Shown here piece by piece: positions 1 to 10,474 of a stretch of DNA of 64,000 nucleotides. The stretch is taken from the NCBI GenBank assembly GCA_002337455.1, contig DDGC01000014.1, forward strand, positions 200,474 to 264,473, written 5' to 3'. A program made the translations under genes and the position numbers. This stretch comes from Rhizobiales bacterium UBA1912. Its GTDB lineage: Bacteria; Pseudomonadota; Alphaproteobacteria; Rhizobiales; Devosiaceae. The stretch's first letter is position 1; the number at the start of each line of letters is the position of its first letter. Below the pieces are notes generated by a model. It saw only the letters and a program-made list of their open reading frames with translations. It did not search any database and had not been told where the DNA came from.

Positions 1-1806
1 GCCGGTCGAAGGCTTGTAGGAAACCAGCTTGGTCATGCCCGCTTCATCATCGCCCCATTCGCGCTGAATGGCGATCCAGAGCACCATGTCGTCGCCCTCA
101 CCGAGCGGCGAAATGCCTTCCGAACCGAAGCGGATTTCGTTGGCAAGCAGAGAGTCGGGCAACGAGACTTCCTCAACGATCGCACCATCGGCATCGACGC
201 GATAGAGCATGTGCGGGATTTCGCGGTCGGTCCGGCCTTCAGAGGCCAGCCAGAACCCGCCTTCACCGTCCAGCGTGATGCCTTCGAGGTCGAGCGCTTC
301 GGCGGCAGCGCCGTCGCGGGTGACAAGCGTTGCCTCGGTGATCATGGCCGGGGTCTGCGTGGCATCGATCGTATAGATCGTGGGCATGATCGAAAGGAAG
401 CTGTCGTTGACGGCATAGAGCTTGCCGGCTTCGTCGGCATCGGCAACGAGACCCGAGAGCGCCACCCAACCGATCGGCGTGCCATCGTCGTTCATCGCCG
501 ACATGATCTGAGGATAGTCGGGCGCATCGACGTCCTGACGCTCGAAGATCATCACGTGCGCCGGTGCCAGGCCATCAGCCGAAAGATCGGTCTCGTTGGC
601 CGTGACGTAGAGGTTGCGCGAGGGAATGGCCAGCGCGCCTTCCGGACCGACGCCCGAGGGCATCGACTGCAGATATTCTGGCTCACCGCCGGTGTCGCGG
701 TAAACGGCAACGAGCGAGGAGCGTTCCTGGTTGACGAAGATCAGTGTTTCGTCGTCCCAGAAGCCGACTTCCATGCCTTCGGGCTCGACACCCTTGGCGT
801 CCGAACGGCCTTCGGGATAATGGCCGAGCTGGGCTGCGATGTATTCCATCGACACGCCGCTTTCGTAGAGCTCGGTGCCGTCCTTGTTGAAGATGGTAAA
901 GCCGCGCGAGCCGCCTTCATAGTCGCCTTCATTGGCGATCACCAAACGGTCGTCGTCGAGCCACTGCACAGCGTCGGGCTCGCGCAGGCGGGCCTCCTGG
1001 CTGCCGGTGAACGAAAGCTGGCCGTCTTCTTCGGTGTCGATGCCGCTCAGATCGGTCGAACCGGCCGGGAAGTGGATGATGACTTCGCCGGTGTCGCCGC
1101 TGATGATGACGATGTGGTTGTTTTCCTGAAGCGTGACGACGAGTTCGTTGGCGCTGTTGAAATCGGTGTATTCGGGCTCGGCGTCGTCGCCGGCAACATC
1201 GGCAAGGCCGGCCAGCTCGGTTACCCGCAGGCTGCCGCAATCGGGCGTGCCGTCAGCAACGTCGAGGAACGTCACATTGCCGCTCGGAAGCTGCGGGATG
1301 ACGCCGTCGTTGAGATCTTCGTCACGCTGGTTTTCCATCGAAATGGCAATCAGCGAGCCGTCGGCATTCTTGGCGATAGCATCGGGCTGACCGCCCAGAT
1401 CGCAGGTGCCCTCGACTTCCATGATCGCGATGTCCACAACGGCCAGGTAACCGGTCGGCGCGGTGAAATCGTCTGTCGTGTCGACGCTGACCAGCGCCTT
1501 GCCGCCGATAACCGAAACCGAAGTCGGTCCGCCGTCGAGCTCGACGAACCCGCCGGCCTGCGGATTGGCCGGATCGGTGATGTCGATAAAGCCGATGCCG
1601 CCGAGAACGGCGTTCGAATAAACCAGCGTCATGCCGTCTTCAGTTGCCGTGATGATCTCGGCCGAATTTTCTTCAGCTTCGATATCGGGCGTGTTGAGCG
1701 CGACTGGAAATGTGGCGATGCGGTTGAAGAATGCCGCCTGCGCCGGCATGGCCGCGCTGGCAAGCAACCCGGCAGCAAGTGCCGCGAGCAAAGTCGATTT
1801 GCGCAT
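1..1806 (-). CDS. Exported esterase-like/phytase-family beta-propeller protein (5' part; runs off the left edge)
   Basis: At least 602 residues are open from an ATG at 1806 down to the window edge, with no stop, so the C-terminus is missing. Residues 1-24 (MRKSTLLAALAAGLLASAAM...AQA) are a typical Sec signal peptide, so the product is periplasmic or secreted. The first part repeats short beta-propeller-like blades (for example GGIGFIDITDPANPQAGG and FVNQERSSLVAVYRDTGG) as in choice-of-anchor-I/alkaline-phosphatase-like proteins. The last part (EALDLEGITLDGEGGFWLAS, then EIPHMLYRVDADG) matches the Phytase-like (esterase-like activity of phytase) domain. The protein is very rich in Asp and Glu and has many DxDG-like turns that could bind calcium. 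Substrate cannot be read from sequence. It is transcribed away from uvrD. Confidence 0.8.
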   Translation of the reverse strand, partial: MRKSTLLAALAAGLLASAAMPAQAAFFNRIATFPVALNTPDIEAEENSAEIITATEDGMTLVYSNAVLGGIGFIDITDPANPQAGGFVELDGGPTSVSVIGGKALVSVDTTDDFTAPTGYLAVVDIAIMEVEGTCDLGGQPDAIAKNADGSLIAISMENQRDEDLNDGVIPQLPSGNVTFLDVADGTPDCGSLRVTELAGLADVAGDDAEPEYTDFNSANELVVTLQENNHIVIISGDTGEVIIHFPAGSTDLSGIDTEEDGQLSFTGSQEARLREPDAVQWLDDDRLVIANEGDYEGGSRGFTIFNKDGTELYESGVSMEYIAAQLGHYPEGRSDAKGVEPEGMEVGFWDDETLIFVNQERSSLVAVYRDTGGEPEYLQSMPSGVGPEGALAIPSRNLYVTANETDLSADGLAPAHVMIFERQDVDAPDYPQIMSAMNDDGTPIGWVALSGLVADADEAGKLYAVNDSFLSIMPTIYTIDATQTPAMITEATLVTRDGAAAEALDLEGITLDGEGGFWLASEGRTDREIPHMLYRVDADGAIVEEVSLPDSLLANEIRFGSEGISPLGEGDDMVLWIAIQREWGDDEAGMTKLVSYKPSTG

Positions 1807-2033
1807 TGAATGTCCCCTGATGCGTATGACGATCACGCCGGGCGTCTTAGGCCCGCTCGACAACACTTCTGTGACAGCGCCAATAAGGCCTGTGCATATA
1901 CTTTTGCCCTTATCGCCCCTATATTGGCGGGAGAACAAAAAGAGATTCGAGCACCGCCCGAAAAAGCATGTCCGCGGCCCGATCGGGATCGGTCCCGGTT
2001 CGGCGGCGCGAGCAAGGAAAAAATTCAAGCTAT

Positions 2034-4358
<2,325 letters not shown>

Positions 4359-4409
4359 CTGCCCGGCGCCAAAAAACCCTTGCTCATTGTCGGTTCGGGC
4401 CAAGCGCGA

Positions 4410-4424
4410 ACGTCCTTCGGACGT
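4410..4424. other. Short perfect hairpin between uvrD and the dihydrofolate-reductase-like gene
   Basis: ACGTCC-TTC-GGACGT forms a 6-bp stem with a 3-nt loop 52 bp after the uvrD stop. No T-run follows, so it is at best a weak terminator or transcript-end stabiliser. Confidence 0.35.
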
Positions 4425-4446
4425 CTATCAACCGAACGGAGGTCCA

Positions 4447-5007
4447 ATGACCAAGATTATCGCATACGAATTCCTGAGCATCGACGGAAAATTTGAAGGC
4501 CCGCAGGGCCAGGAAATGGACTTCGTTCAAAAAGGCTTCTGCGAAGCAATCGAGCAGGACATCGCGCGGCAATACGCGAGCCTTTCCGCCTTCATTATGG
4601 GCCGCAAGACCTTCGACAGCCTCGCACGCTACTGGCCGACCGACGCTGCGCGGCATGAAACGCTTTTTGACCACATGAACGCCATGACCAAATTGGTTGT
4701 ATCGAACCGCGCCGACGTCTCGAACTGGGCGCAATCGAGCCATTTGAGCGCGGACCCCTTTGCGGCGCTAGAAGAACGAAAGCGCTCATCGAAAGGTGAT
4801 ATGATGGTAATCGGGAGCGCGACTGTCGTCCGCGAATTGCTGCGCCGGGGGATGATTGACGAATTCCGCCTGCTCTTGTTCCCAACGGTCCTGGGCGCCG
4901 GAACGGATTTGTTCCCGGGCGGAACCGCGCCGTCCGAATTCGAGCTGGTCGCCAGCCGCGCCTACAACACCGGCGCTATGGCGCTCGATTACGCAGTCAG
5001 AGCGTAA
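4447..5007 (+). CDS. Dihydrofolate reductase-family protein (RibD C-terminal fold)
   Basis: 186 residues; ATG at 4447 preceded by CGGAGG at good spacing. The fold is that of RibD_C/DHFR-like NADPH reductases: N-terminal strand KIIAYEFLSIDGKFEGP, central GRKTFDSL (52-59), LVVSNR, then IGSATVVRELL with IDEFRLLLFPTVLGAGTDLF near the C-terminus. Members of this group (YwjB/YyaP-like) are NADPH-dependent reductases of unknown substrate and are usually not the true folA or ribD. It stands as a single gene between uvrD and a small gene; nothing nearby points to riboflavin or folate synthesis. Confidence 0.82.
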   Translation: MTKIIAYEFLSIDGKFEGPQGQEMDFVQKGFCEAIEQDIARQYASLSAFIMGRKTFDSLARYWPTDAARHETLFDHMNAMTKLVVSNRADVSNWAQSSHLSADPFAALEERKRSSKGDMMVIGSATVVRELLRRGMIDEFRLLLFPTVLGAGTDLFPGGTAPSEFELVASRAYNTGAMALDYAVRA

Positions 5008-5100
5008 AATTCAACGGTGCGAAGGCGGGTCGTCTGGCCCGTCTTACGCTCTTACACCCGCCCAGGCAGCGCTACCCATCGCCATGCGCAACAATTCTCT

Positions 5101-5114
5101 TTGACATCGATCAA
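5101..5114. promoter_or_regulatory. FNR/FixK-like box
   Basis: TTGAC-ATCG-ATCAA matches the FNR/FixK consensus TTGAT-N4-ATCAA at nine of ten half-site bases. It lies 67 bp before the start of the small DUF3072-like gene at 5182, a usual distance for class-II activation given a leader. The site is seen directly; oxygen control of the gene is inference. Confidence 0.55.
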
Positions 5115-5181
5115 GGAACGGAACCGCAAGGGCGCGCAAAGTGTTTTGTCTGCATACACTTCAGCCCAGCGGAGTCGCCCA

Positions 5182-5406
5182 ATGTCAGATCTTCACCCCG
5201 GTATTGCCACAGCAAACCCCGACGCCTTCCGCGCCGACGATCATGAAGATTACGACTCCGGTGAGGGGCCCATGACCGTCTCCCAGGCCGCCGAGCTGCT
5301 CTGCCTGTCCCAGCGCGCCGAAGAGCCCGACGCCTATGACGATGACCTCTCGAGCCTCGAGGCCACAAACCGCATCAAGCTCTTGAAACGCAAGTTGGAC
5401 GGATAG
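5182..5406 (+). CDS. Small acidic DUF3072-like protein
   Basis: 74 residues; ATG at 5182 with GGAG ten bases upstream. The sequence has the layout of DUF3072 proteins: an acidic N-terminus, GEGPMTVSQAAELLCLSQRA (31-50 region), then a C-terminal helix of the type LSSLEATNRIKLLKRKLDG. No enzymatic motif is present; the family has no known function and may mediate protein contacts. It has its own likely promoter with an FNR/FixK-like box, and a folded RNA-like segment with a T-run ends the unit. The DUF3072 call rests on remembered family layout, so it needs a profile search. Confidence 0.6.
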   Translation: MSDLHPGIATANPDAFRADDHEDYDSGEGPMTVSQAAELLCLSQRAEEPDAYDDDLSSLEATNRIKLLKRKLDG

Positions 5407-5423
5407 AGCCTTAGTGACTTCGC

Positions 5424-5515
5424 CTGTCTTGGAGGCTATGCTCGCGTGCCCGCCCTTTCCGGGGATTCAGTGCCTTAAGGGCCCGAGCTAACCCCCTCTC
5501 TCCAAGACGTTTTTA
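5424..5515 (+). ncRNA. Candidate structured small RNA or elaborate terminator
   Basis: Three nested complementary arms are visible: GTCTTGGAG (5426-5434) with CTCCAAGAC (5500-5508), GCTCG (5440-5444) with CGAGC (5484-5488), and GCCCTT (5452-5457) with AAGGGC (5477-5482). A T-run (5510-5514) follows directly. It starts 20 bp after the stop of the DUF3072-like gene. It lacks the conserved apical loop of SRP RNA and does not resemble 6S or tmRNA that I know. It could be a processed 3'-end sRNA or only a large terminator. Confidence 0.5.
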
Positions 5516-5519
5516 GTGC

Positions 5520-6968
5520 ATGATCTCCCCCCTCGCCCTGACGCCTACCGCCCGGCCCCACCCCGCCAAGTCGATAACGATTTCGGTCAGCGCAGCGGAC
5601 AAGGCGCGCCACCCCTATCTCGACATCCCGTTCGAGGTGCCGCAGGGCATGACGCGCATTGCCATACGCCTTGGCTATGCCAAGTCCGAGACTTGCGTGA
5701 TCGATCTCGGGCTCGGCGACCCCACGCTCGAACCCTTTCCCTCTTCAACCGGATTGCGTGGCTGGAGCGGCGGGGCGCGAAGCGAGATATGTGTCGGGGT
5801 TGATGCCGCAACGCCGGGATACGTCCCCGGCCCGATCCAGACCGGGGTCTGGAAAGTAATCCTGGGCCTCTATCGCATTCCCGACGACCCCGTAGAGGTC
5901 AGCGTCGAAATCTGGTTTTCATCCGAAGCGCGCGGCGCATATGCAGCGCCCGAACCAGCGAAGATCCGCCGCCGGCAGCCGGGCTGGTACAAGGGCGACC
6001 TGCAGTGCCACACGTTCCATTCGGATGCTAAAGGGTCACCCGAACAGTTGCACGCAACTGCCGTCCGCGAGGGCCTCGACTTCCTCGCCGTCACCGAACA
6101 CAACACGCTGACCTCCTACGAGCGATATTTCAGCACCGCCACGTCAGAGGATCTGCTGTTTATTCCGGCCTATGAATTCACCACCGAATTCGGCCATGCC
6201 AATGTGTTCGGCGCAAAAGAGCTTTTCGATTTCCGGATTGCCGACAACGCCGATGTCGTCACAATGGTCGAGCGCATAAGGGCAAGCGGGGCGCTCTTTT
6301 CGCCCAATCACGACAAGCCCGTCATTCCCTTCGATTATGACGTGCCCGCCATCGACTGCATGGAAGTCTGGCAAAGCCACTGGCTCGCCGGCAATTTCAT
6401 CTCGCTCGCGAAATATCAGGCCCGCCTGGCGCGCGGCGAACGCGTCACGGCAATCGGCGCCTCCGACTTCCATCAGCCCCAAATCGAACCGGCAGGAAAC
6501 CCCTTCACGCTGGCGCGGCCGTGCACGTTCCTCTGGCTCGAAGAGCTTTCGGTGGATGGCGTGCTGGACGCCATGCGCAAGGGCCGCAGCTTTGTAACGG
6601 AATCCCCCAACGGTCCCCGCCTGACCATCCAGGCCGGCGACACCCCCCTAGGCGGCAGCGTCGATGCGGACCGGATCGAGCTGACCGTCGCCGTGACCGG
6701 CGCGCAAGGCGACGAAATTGCGCTCATCGATGTCAGCGGCGTGTTCAGGACCATCGAGATCGAGTCCAACAACTTCCAGACAACGGTCGCCGTCGAAAGA
6801 CCCTCACTGTTCGTACGGGCAGAGCTGATCGCCAAAGCCAGCCACGCCATCATCGTCCAGGACTTGCTCGACTATCTCGGAGACGCAAGACCGGGCCATT
6901 CGCAATGGGACGACGCGCCGAACCATCCGATCCGGCGCGCCCTGACCAGCCCGATCTATATCGGCTAG
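5520..6968 (+). CDS. CehA/McbA-family metallohydrolase (PHP domain)
   Basis: 482 residues from ATG 5520. The PHP metal site is clear: GDLQCHTFHSDAKG (159-172; H164, H167, D169), VTEHNT (191-196), FSPNHD in mid-protein and GASDFHQP later. About 150 N-terminal residues form a beta-sandwich-like region before the PHP domain, and about 100 residues of beta-rich sequence follow it. This is the layout of CehA/McbA enzymes, which hydrolyse carbamates, phosphoesters or related bonds with divalent metals. No signal peptide is evident. The start lies just after the T-run of the preceding structured RNA, so the gene probably has its own weak start signals. Natural substrate is unknown. Confidence 0.82.
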   Translation: MISPLALTPTARPHPAKSITISVSAADKARHPYLDIPFEVPQGMTRIAIRLGYAKSETCVIDLGLGDPTLEPFPSSTGLRGWSGGARSEICVGVDAATPGYVPGPIQTGVWKVILGLYRIPDDPVEVSVEIWFSSEARGAYAAPEPAKIRRRQPGWYKGDLQCHTFHSDAKGSPEQLHATAVREGLDFLAVTEHNTLTSYERYFSTATSEDLLFIPAYEFTTEFGHANVFGAKELFDFRIADNADVVTMVERIRASGALFSPNHDKPVIPFDYDVPAIDCMEVWQSHWLAGNFISLAKYQARLARGERVTAIGASDFHQPQIEPAGNPFTLARPCTFLWLEELSVDGVLDAMRKGRSFVTESPNGPRLTIQAGDTPLGGSVDADRIELTVAVTGAQGDEIALIDVSGVFRTIEIESNNFQTTVAVERPSLFVRAELIAKASHAIIVQDLLDYLGDARPGHSQWDDAPNHPIRRALTSPIYIG

Positions 6969-7016
6969 AGCCGTTCAGGTCTTGACCAAACCGCTTGCCG
7001 TCCTCTCCATCGCCGC

Positions 7017-7097
7017 CCCGGCGAAAGCCGGGTCCAGCAGCGTGACCCCAAGCGCGGGCGCTTCAACCAGCGCCCATGGATTCCGGCTTTCGCCGGA
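7017..7097. repeat. Pair of palindromic intergenic repeats with tetraloops, between convergent genes
   Basis: CCCGGCGAAAGCCGGG (7017-7032, GAAA loop) and TTCCGGCTTTCGCCGGAA (7081-7097 region, opposite orientation) lie 50 bp apart. The first matches the hairpin at 45418-45435. They sit between the converging stops of the CehA-like gene and a permease, where they probably act as a bidirectional terminator or transcript stabiliser. This is typical of REP-like elements of alphaproteobacteria. Confidence 0.65.
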
Positions 7098-7103
7098 AGC
7101 GCT

Positions 7104-7949
7104 CTAACCCTTGACGCCGCCCGCAGAGACCCCGGACATCAGATAGCGCTGGAAGAAGGCAAAGAACACCAGCAGCGGCACGATCGCCACGACGATCCCC
7201 GCCATCATCACGTTGGGCGCGATGAAATCATTGGTCGACGTGCTCGATTCCCCGCCCACGACCGATTGCAGTGCGATCTGCAGCGTCGTCTTGTCGGGGT
7301 CTGAAATAAACAGCAGCGGGTGGATGAACAGATTGTACTTCTTCACCATCTCGTAGACCGTGATGGTGATCACCCCGGGCAGCGACAGCGGCAGATAGAA
7401 GTTCCAGAACAACCGGAAATGCCCTGCCCCATCCAGTTGCGCCGACTCCACGATCTCGCGCGGCACCTGCTCGAAATAGGTCTTCATCAGAACGATCGAA
7501 AACGCTGTGACCAGATCCACGATGATCAACGAAAGCAGCGTGTTGAGCAGCCCCAGATCGCGGAAGACGATGAACAGGGGAACCAGCAACGTCTGCGTCG
7601 GAATGGCGAGGGTGAGCAGAATCCCCCCCACGATCCAGTTGCGCCCCGGCAAGTCCTCCCGGCTCAGCGCATAGCCCGCCACGCAGCACAGCAAGACATG
7701 CGCCGCCGTGCCCACGATGGTGACATACATTGTGTTCATGAACGGCAGCCAGATGCGCATGCGGTTCATCAGCGTGTAATAGCCCTCCACGCTGACCGGA
7801 TCGGGCCACAGGATAACGCCGGGCTGCAGGCTGCCGGTCTTGGTGGTCAACGAGGTGGCAATCACATTGATGAGCGGGACGATCATCGTCAGGCTCAAGG
7901 CAATGAGCAGGACCCAGGAACCGATACGGATCGAGCGGCTGTGAAGCAT
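7104..7949 (-). CDS. Carbohydrate ABC transporter permease (MalG/LplC type)
   Basis: 281 residues with six predicted membrane helices. The cytoplasmic EAA loop that docks the ATPase is seen at 168-187 (ESAQLDGAGHFRLFWNFYLP). It is the distal gene of a binding-protein/permease/permease unit read leftwards; its ATG at 7949 lies 2 bp after the stop of the preceding permease. It belongs to the CUT1-type sugar transporters. No ATP-binding subunit is encoded here, so a shared MsmK/UgpC-type ATPase elsewhere is inferred. Confidence 0.9.
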   Translation of the reverse strand: MLHSRSIRIGSWVLLIALSLTMIVPLINVIATSLTTKTGSLQPGVILWPDPVSVEGYYTLMNRMRIWLPFMNTMYVTIVGTAAHVLLCCVAGYALSREDLPGRNWIVGGILLTLAIPTQTLLVPLFIVFRDLGLLNTLLSLIIVDLVTAFSIVLMKTYFEQVPREIVESAQLDGAGHFRLFWNFYLPLSLPGVITITVYEMVKKYNLFIHPLLFISDPDKTTLQIALQSVVGGESSTSTNDFIAPNVMMAGIVVAIVPLLVFFAFFQRYLMSGVSAGGVKG

Positions 7950-7951
7950 GT

Positions 7952-8902
7952 CTAAAGACCCTGTCGTTTGAAGCCGGGCAGCATGCGCACGCCAAGCCCG
8001 AGCAGCAGCGAAAAGATCAAAAGGATCACGCCGGCGGCGCTGGCAACGCCGAGATCGAAGCGCAAAATCCCGCGTTCATAGGTGAAGATCGCAAGGGTGC
8101 GGACCGTCTCCGCCGTCCTCCCGTTCAGCATCAGGAACGCTGAATCGAATGTGTGCGACGCACCGAGCACCGTGATCAGCAGCACCACGCGTATAGCGGG
8201 CATCAAGTGCGGGATCACCACGTCGCGGATGCGCTGCAATCCATTGGCGCCATCCATCGCGGCCGCTTCGATGAGCTCGGTGTTGAGCGTCATGAGCGCC
8301 GCGTAATAGATCAGCGCATGAAAGCCCAGATCCTTCCAGGTCGTCAGACCGATAACCAGCGGCTGGCCCCAATGGGGTGACGAAAAGAACGGGATGGGCC
8401 CATCGATGAGGCCAAGACCATTGAGGATCGAATTGACCAGCCCGATGGGCGAAAGAACGTTGACCCAGATGCCGATGATGATCACCCAGCCCAGAAGGTG
8501 GGGCGCATAGATCGCCGACTGCAAAAGGCTCCGCATGGGGCGCGGCGTGATCTCGGCCAGCGCAATGGCGGGAATTATCGGCAGCAGGGTCCCCGAAATC
8601 GTTATGCCGATGGTGATCAGCACAGTGTTGATCGTCGCCTGGATCACCGTGCGGTCCTGAAGGGCTTCGAGGTAATTGTCGAAACCGACATAACCCTGGG
8701 ACCCCATAAGCCCGAATTTCTGAAACGAAATCAGAATGCCCTGCAGCATCGGCCAGGCAAGAAACATCGCCAGCCAGATGAGCGCCGGAGCAATCATCAG
8801 GTAATAGGGCCAATAGCGCTTGAGGCTGGAACGGACTCGTCCCAGCCTGATGCGAAGCAAGCCCGCGCCTTCGCGCGGGCTCATATCGTCGGTGACTGCC
8901 AT
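7952..8902 (-). CDS. Carbohydrate ABC transporter permease (MalF/LplB type)
   Basis: 316 residues from ATG at 8902, whose A is shared with the TGA of the binding-protein gene (TGATG), which fixes the start and implies translational coupling. A cytoplasmic N-terminus of about 30 residues is followed by six helices. The EAA loop is at about 212-231 (EAAAMDGANGLQRIRDVVIP). It pairs with the downstream MalG/LplC-type permease to form the inner-membrane channel of a CUT1 sugar importer. The upstream extension of this frame is an antisense-like shadow inside the binding-protein gene. Confidence 0.9.
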   Translation of the reverse strand: MAVTDDMSPREGAGLLRIRLGRVRSSLKRYWPYYLMIAPALIWLAMFLAWPMLQGILISFQKFGLMGSQGYVGFDNYLEALQDRTVIQATINTVLITIGITISGTLLPIIPAIALAEITPRPMRSLLQSAIYAPHLLGWVIIIGIWVNVLSPIGLVNSILNGLGLIDGPIPFFSSPHWGQPLVIGLTTWKDLGFHALIYYAALMTLNTELIEAAAMDGANGLQRIRDVVIPHLMPAIRVVLLITVLGASHTFDSAFLMLNGRTAETVRTLAIFTYERGILRFDLGVASAAGVILLIFSLLLGLGVRMLPGFKRQGL

Positions 8903-10236
8903 CAGTCGATCAGGTCGGCAGAGCGCAGTTCTTCCTGCATGGCGGCAACAGCTTCGGCGCCGGAGATTTCGCCGCTCATCGCCTGGTAGGCGTAGTTTTC
9001 GACGATCGGCTGGGCATCGGTCCAGTCGGCCGGCAGATATTCGGTCGTGGCGTGCTCCATGATGATCTCTTCGGCGTCGGTCACGCCCGGCAGGACACCG
9101 CACGGGTTTTCCCAGGTGGTCGAAGCGACGCGCGGCGCACCGTGATCGCAGCCATGCGACTGACCAATCTCGGTCAGCACGTATTCGTCACCTTCCATCG
9201 TATAGTCGTGACCCTCGATACCCAGCGTGCCGAGGACATAACCGGGTTCGGAGTGCCAGAACTCGAGGAAGGCAACGGCGTTGTCGACGTTTTCGGCATT
9301 GGCCGGGATAAACCAGAGCGAAGCATTGCCGCGGCGCAGGATGACTTCGCCATCAGGGCCGGGCACACCCGGCACGCCGCGCGCTTCAAATTCGGTCTCG
9401 GGGTTTTCGGTGGTCATGATGTTGTTGAACAGGCCCACCCACGCGTCCCAGTAGGTGACGGCGGCGGCGCGGTCGGTCATGAACAAATTGCGGAATTCGC
9501 CCGAACCGTTGGTGGCAAAGTTGGGATCGAGCAGCCCGTCATTGTAAAGCGCGCCGAACCAGTCATAAACCTCTGCGGCAGCTTCGCTGGCGTAGGGAAT
9601 GGTGCGGTTGCCGTTCTCGTCCATGACGTAACCGGCTTTGACGCCAGCGGCGGACATAAAGCCCTGGATGTCGTAAAGACCGGCGGTCGAAAGGCCGTAA
9701 GCGCCCTTTTCTTCCATGGCCCACTCAAAGAATGCGCGCCATTCCTCGAGGCTCGCAGGCGTTTCCATGCCCGATTCTTCGAGCCAATCCTGACGCAGCG
9801 TCGGCATGGTGCCGCCCTCGAACTTGTTGGGCACGCCGTAGATTGCCCCGTCGACGTCGAACAGGTCCCATTCACCCTCCGGAATGACGGCGGGGTCGGA
9901 AAGAACGTCCGAACCTTCGATGATGTCGGAAACTTCGATAATGGCGCCCTGCTCCACCAGCGTGGGGATCATCGAAGAATCGCCATAGATCAGATCGAAG
10001 CGCTCGCCACTGGCCAGCGAGGTGAACATCACCTGGTTGTAGTCGGCTTCGGGCTTGATCATTTCGATTTCGAGACCGAGATGCTCTTCGAGTTCGGTCA
10101 CGAACAACTCATGTTCCGCCGCGTCCTTGCCGCCGGTCACGGCGGTCAGAATGCGCAGATCCTGCGCCATCGCGGCCGAGCTCAGGATTGTCGAGCCCAT
10201 GAGTACGAGAGTGGTGATAGTCACTTTTGCTTGCAT
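8902..10236 (-). CDS. Extracellular solute-binding protein, family 1 (sugar ABC transporter)
   Basis: 444 residues; ATG at 10236 preceded by CAGGGGAAC. Residues 1-25 (MQAKVTITTLVLMGS...AMAQ) form a Sec signal peptide. The mature part shows the family-1 fold typical of LplA/UgpB-like oligosaccharide binders (VTELEEHLGLEIEM, YNQVMFTSLASGERFDLIYG, GVPNKFEGGTMPTLRQDWL, AVAFLEFW). It is strongly acidic. First gene of the transporter unit, it faces the LacI gene across a 238-bp region with two operator-like sites. Ligand is unknown; the neighbouring GH38-like enzyme suggests a glycoside or oligosaccharide. Confidence 0.9.
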   Translation of the reverse strand: MQAKVTITTLVLMGSTILSSAAMAQDLRILTAVTGGKDAAEHELFVTELEEHLGLEIEMIKPEADYNQVMFTSLASGERFDLIYGDSSMIPTLVEQGAIIEVSDIIEGSDVLSDPAVIPEGEWDLFDVDGAIYGVPNKFEGGTMPTLRQDWLEESGMETPASLEEWRAFFEWAMEEKGAYGLSTAGLYDIQGFMSAAGVKAGYVMDENGNRTIPYASEAAAEVYDWFGALYNDGLLDPNFATNGSGEFRNLFMTDRAAAVTYWDAWVGLFNNIMTTENPETEFEARGVPGVPGPDGEVILRRGNASLWFIPANAENVDNAVAFLEFWHSEPGYVLGTLGIEGHDYTMEGDEYVLTEIGQSHGCDHGAPRVASTTWENPCGVLPGVTDAEEIIMEHATTEYLPADWTDAQPIVENYAYQAMSGEISGAEAVAAMQEELRSADLID

Positions 10237-10269
10237 GTTGGTTCCCCTGACGAAGTCGCCTCCCCTGCG

Positions 10270-10282
10270 TGCCAACATGGCA
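10270..10282. other. 13-bp palindrome upstream of the binding-protein gene
   Basis: TGCCA-ACA-TGGCA, 34 bp before the start of the solute-binding-protein gene and in its leader. Possible extra operator or mRNA hairpin; no direct support beyond symmetry. Confidence 0.3.
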
Positions 10283-10327
10283 CCGGGCTGATACGGGCGG
10301 ACGCTAGAGCTGCCCGATGACAGTTAA

Positions 10328-10342
10328 ATGACCACGTGAACA
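10328..10342 (-). promoter_or_regulatory. LacI-type operator O1 (upstream of transporter unit)
   Basis: Read on the minus strand the site is TGTTCACGTGGTCAT. It differs at a single base from the site at 10449-10463 on the plus strand and is centred on CACGTG. Two such oppositely placed copies between the transporter and the LacI gene are best read as sites for that regulator. Confidence 0.65.
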
Positions 10343-10448
10343 TTTTTGTTACAAGAGCACCAGGAACCTCCATAGCATATATCGTGGCACTTTTGTCATA
10401 TATCTGGCATCTTGCATCGGTAGGAGAATGCCGTTACCTCTTTCATTT

Positions 10449-10463
10449 TGTTCACGTGTTCAT
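10449..10463 (+). promoter_or_regulatory. LacI-type operator O2 (at the regulator's own start)
   Basis: TGTTCACGTGTTCAT, one base different from O1. It overlaps the first possible start codon (TTG 10448) of the LacI gene and lies just before the second (TTG 10475). Binding here would give autoregulation, and the 107-bp gap to O1 would allow looping. Both are inference. Confidence 0.62.
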
Positions 10464-10474
10464 ACGAGATTGCG

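Noticed and set aside
211..1809. A 532-codon plus-strand frame at the left end
   Set aside because: The minus strand carries a signal-peptide protein with phytase-like domain over the same bases; the plus frame has no family features.
1920..1960. A LexA box upstream of uvrD
   Set aside because: GAAC is present once (GAGAACAAAAAGAGATTC) but the second half site does not fit at 7-bp spacing.
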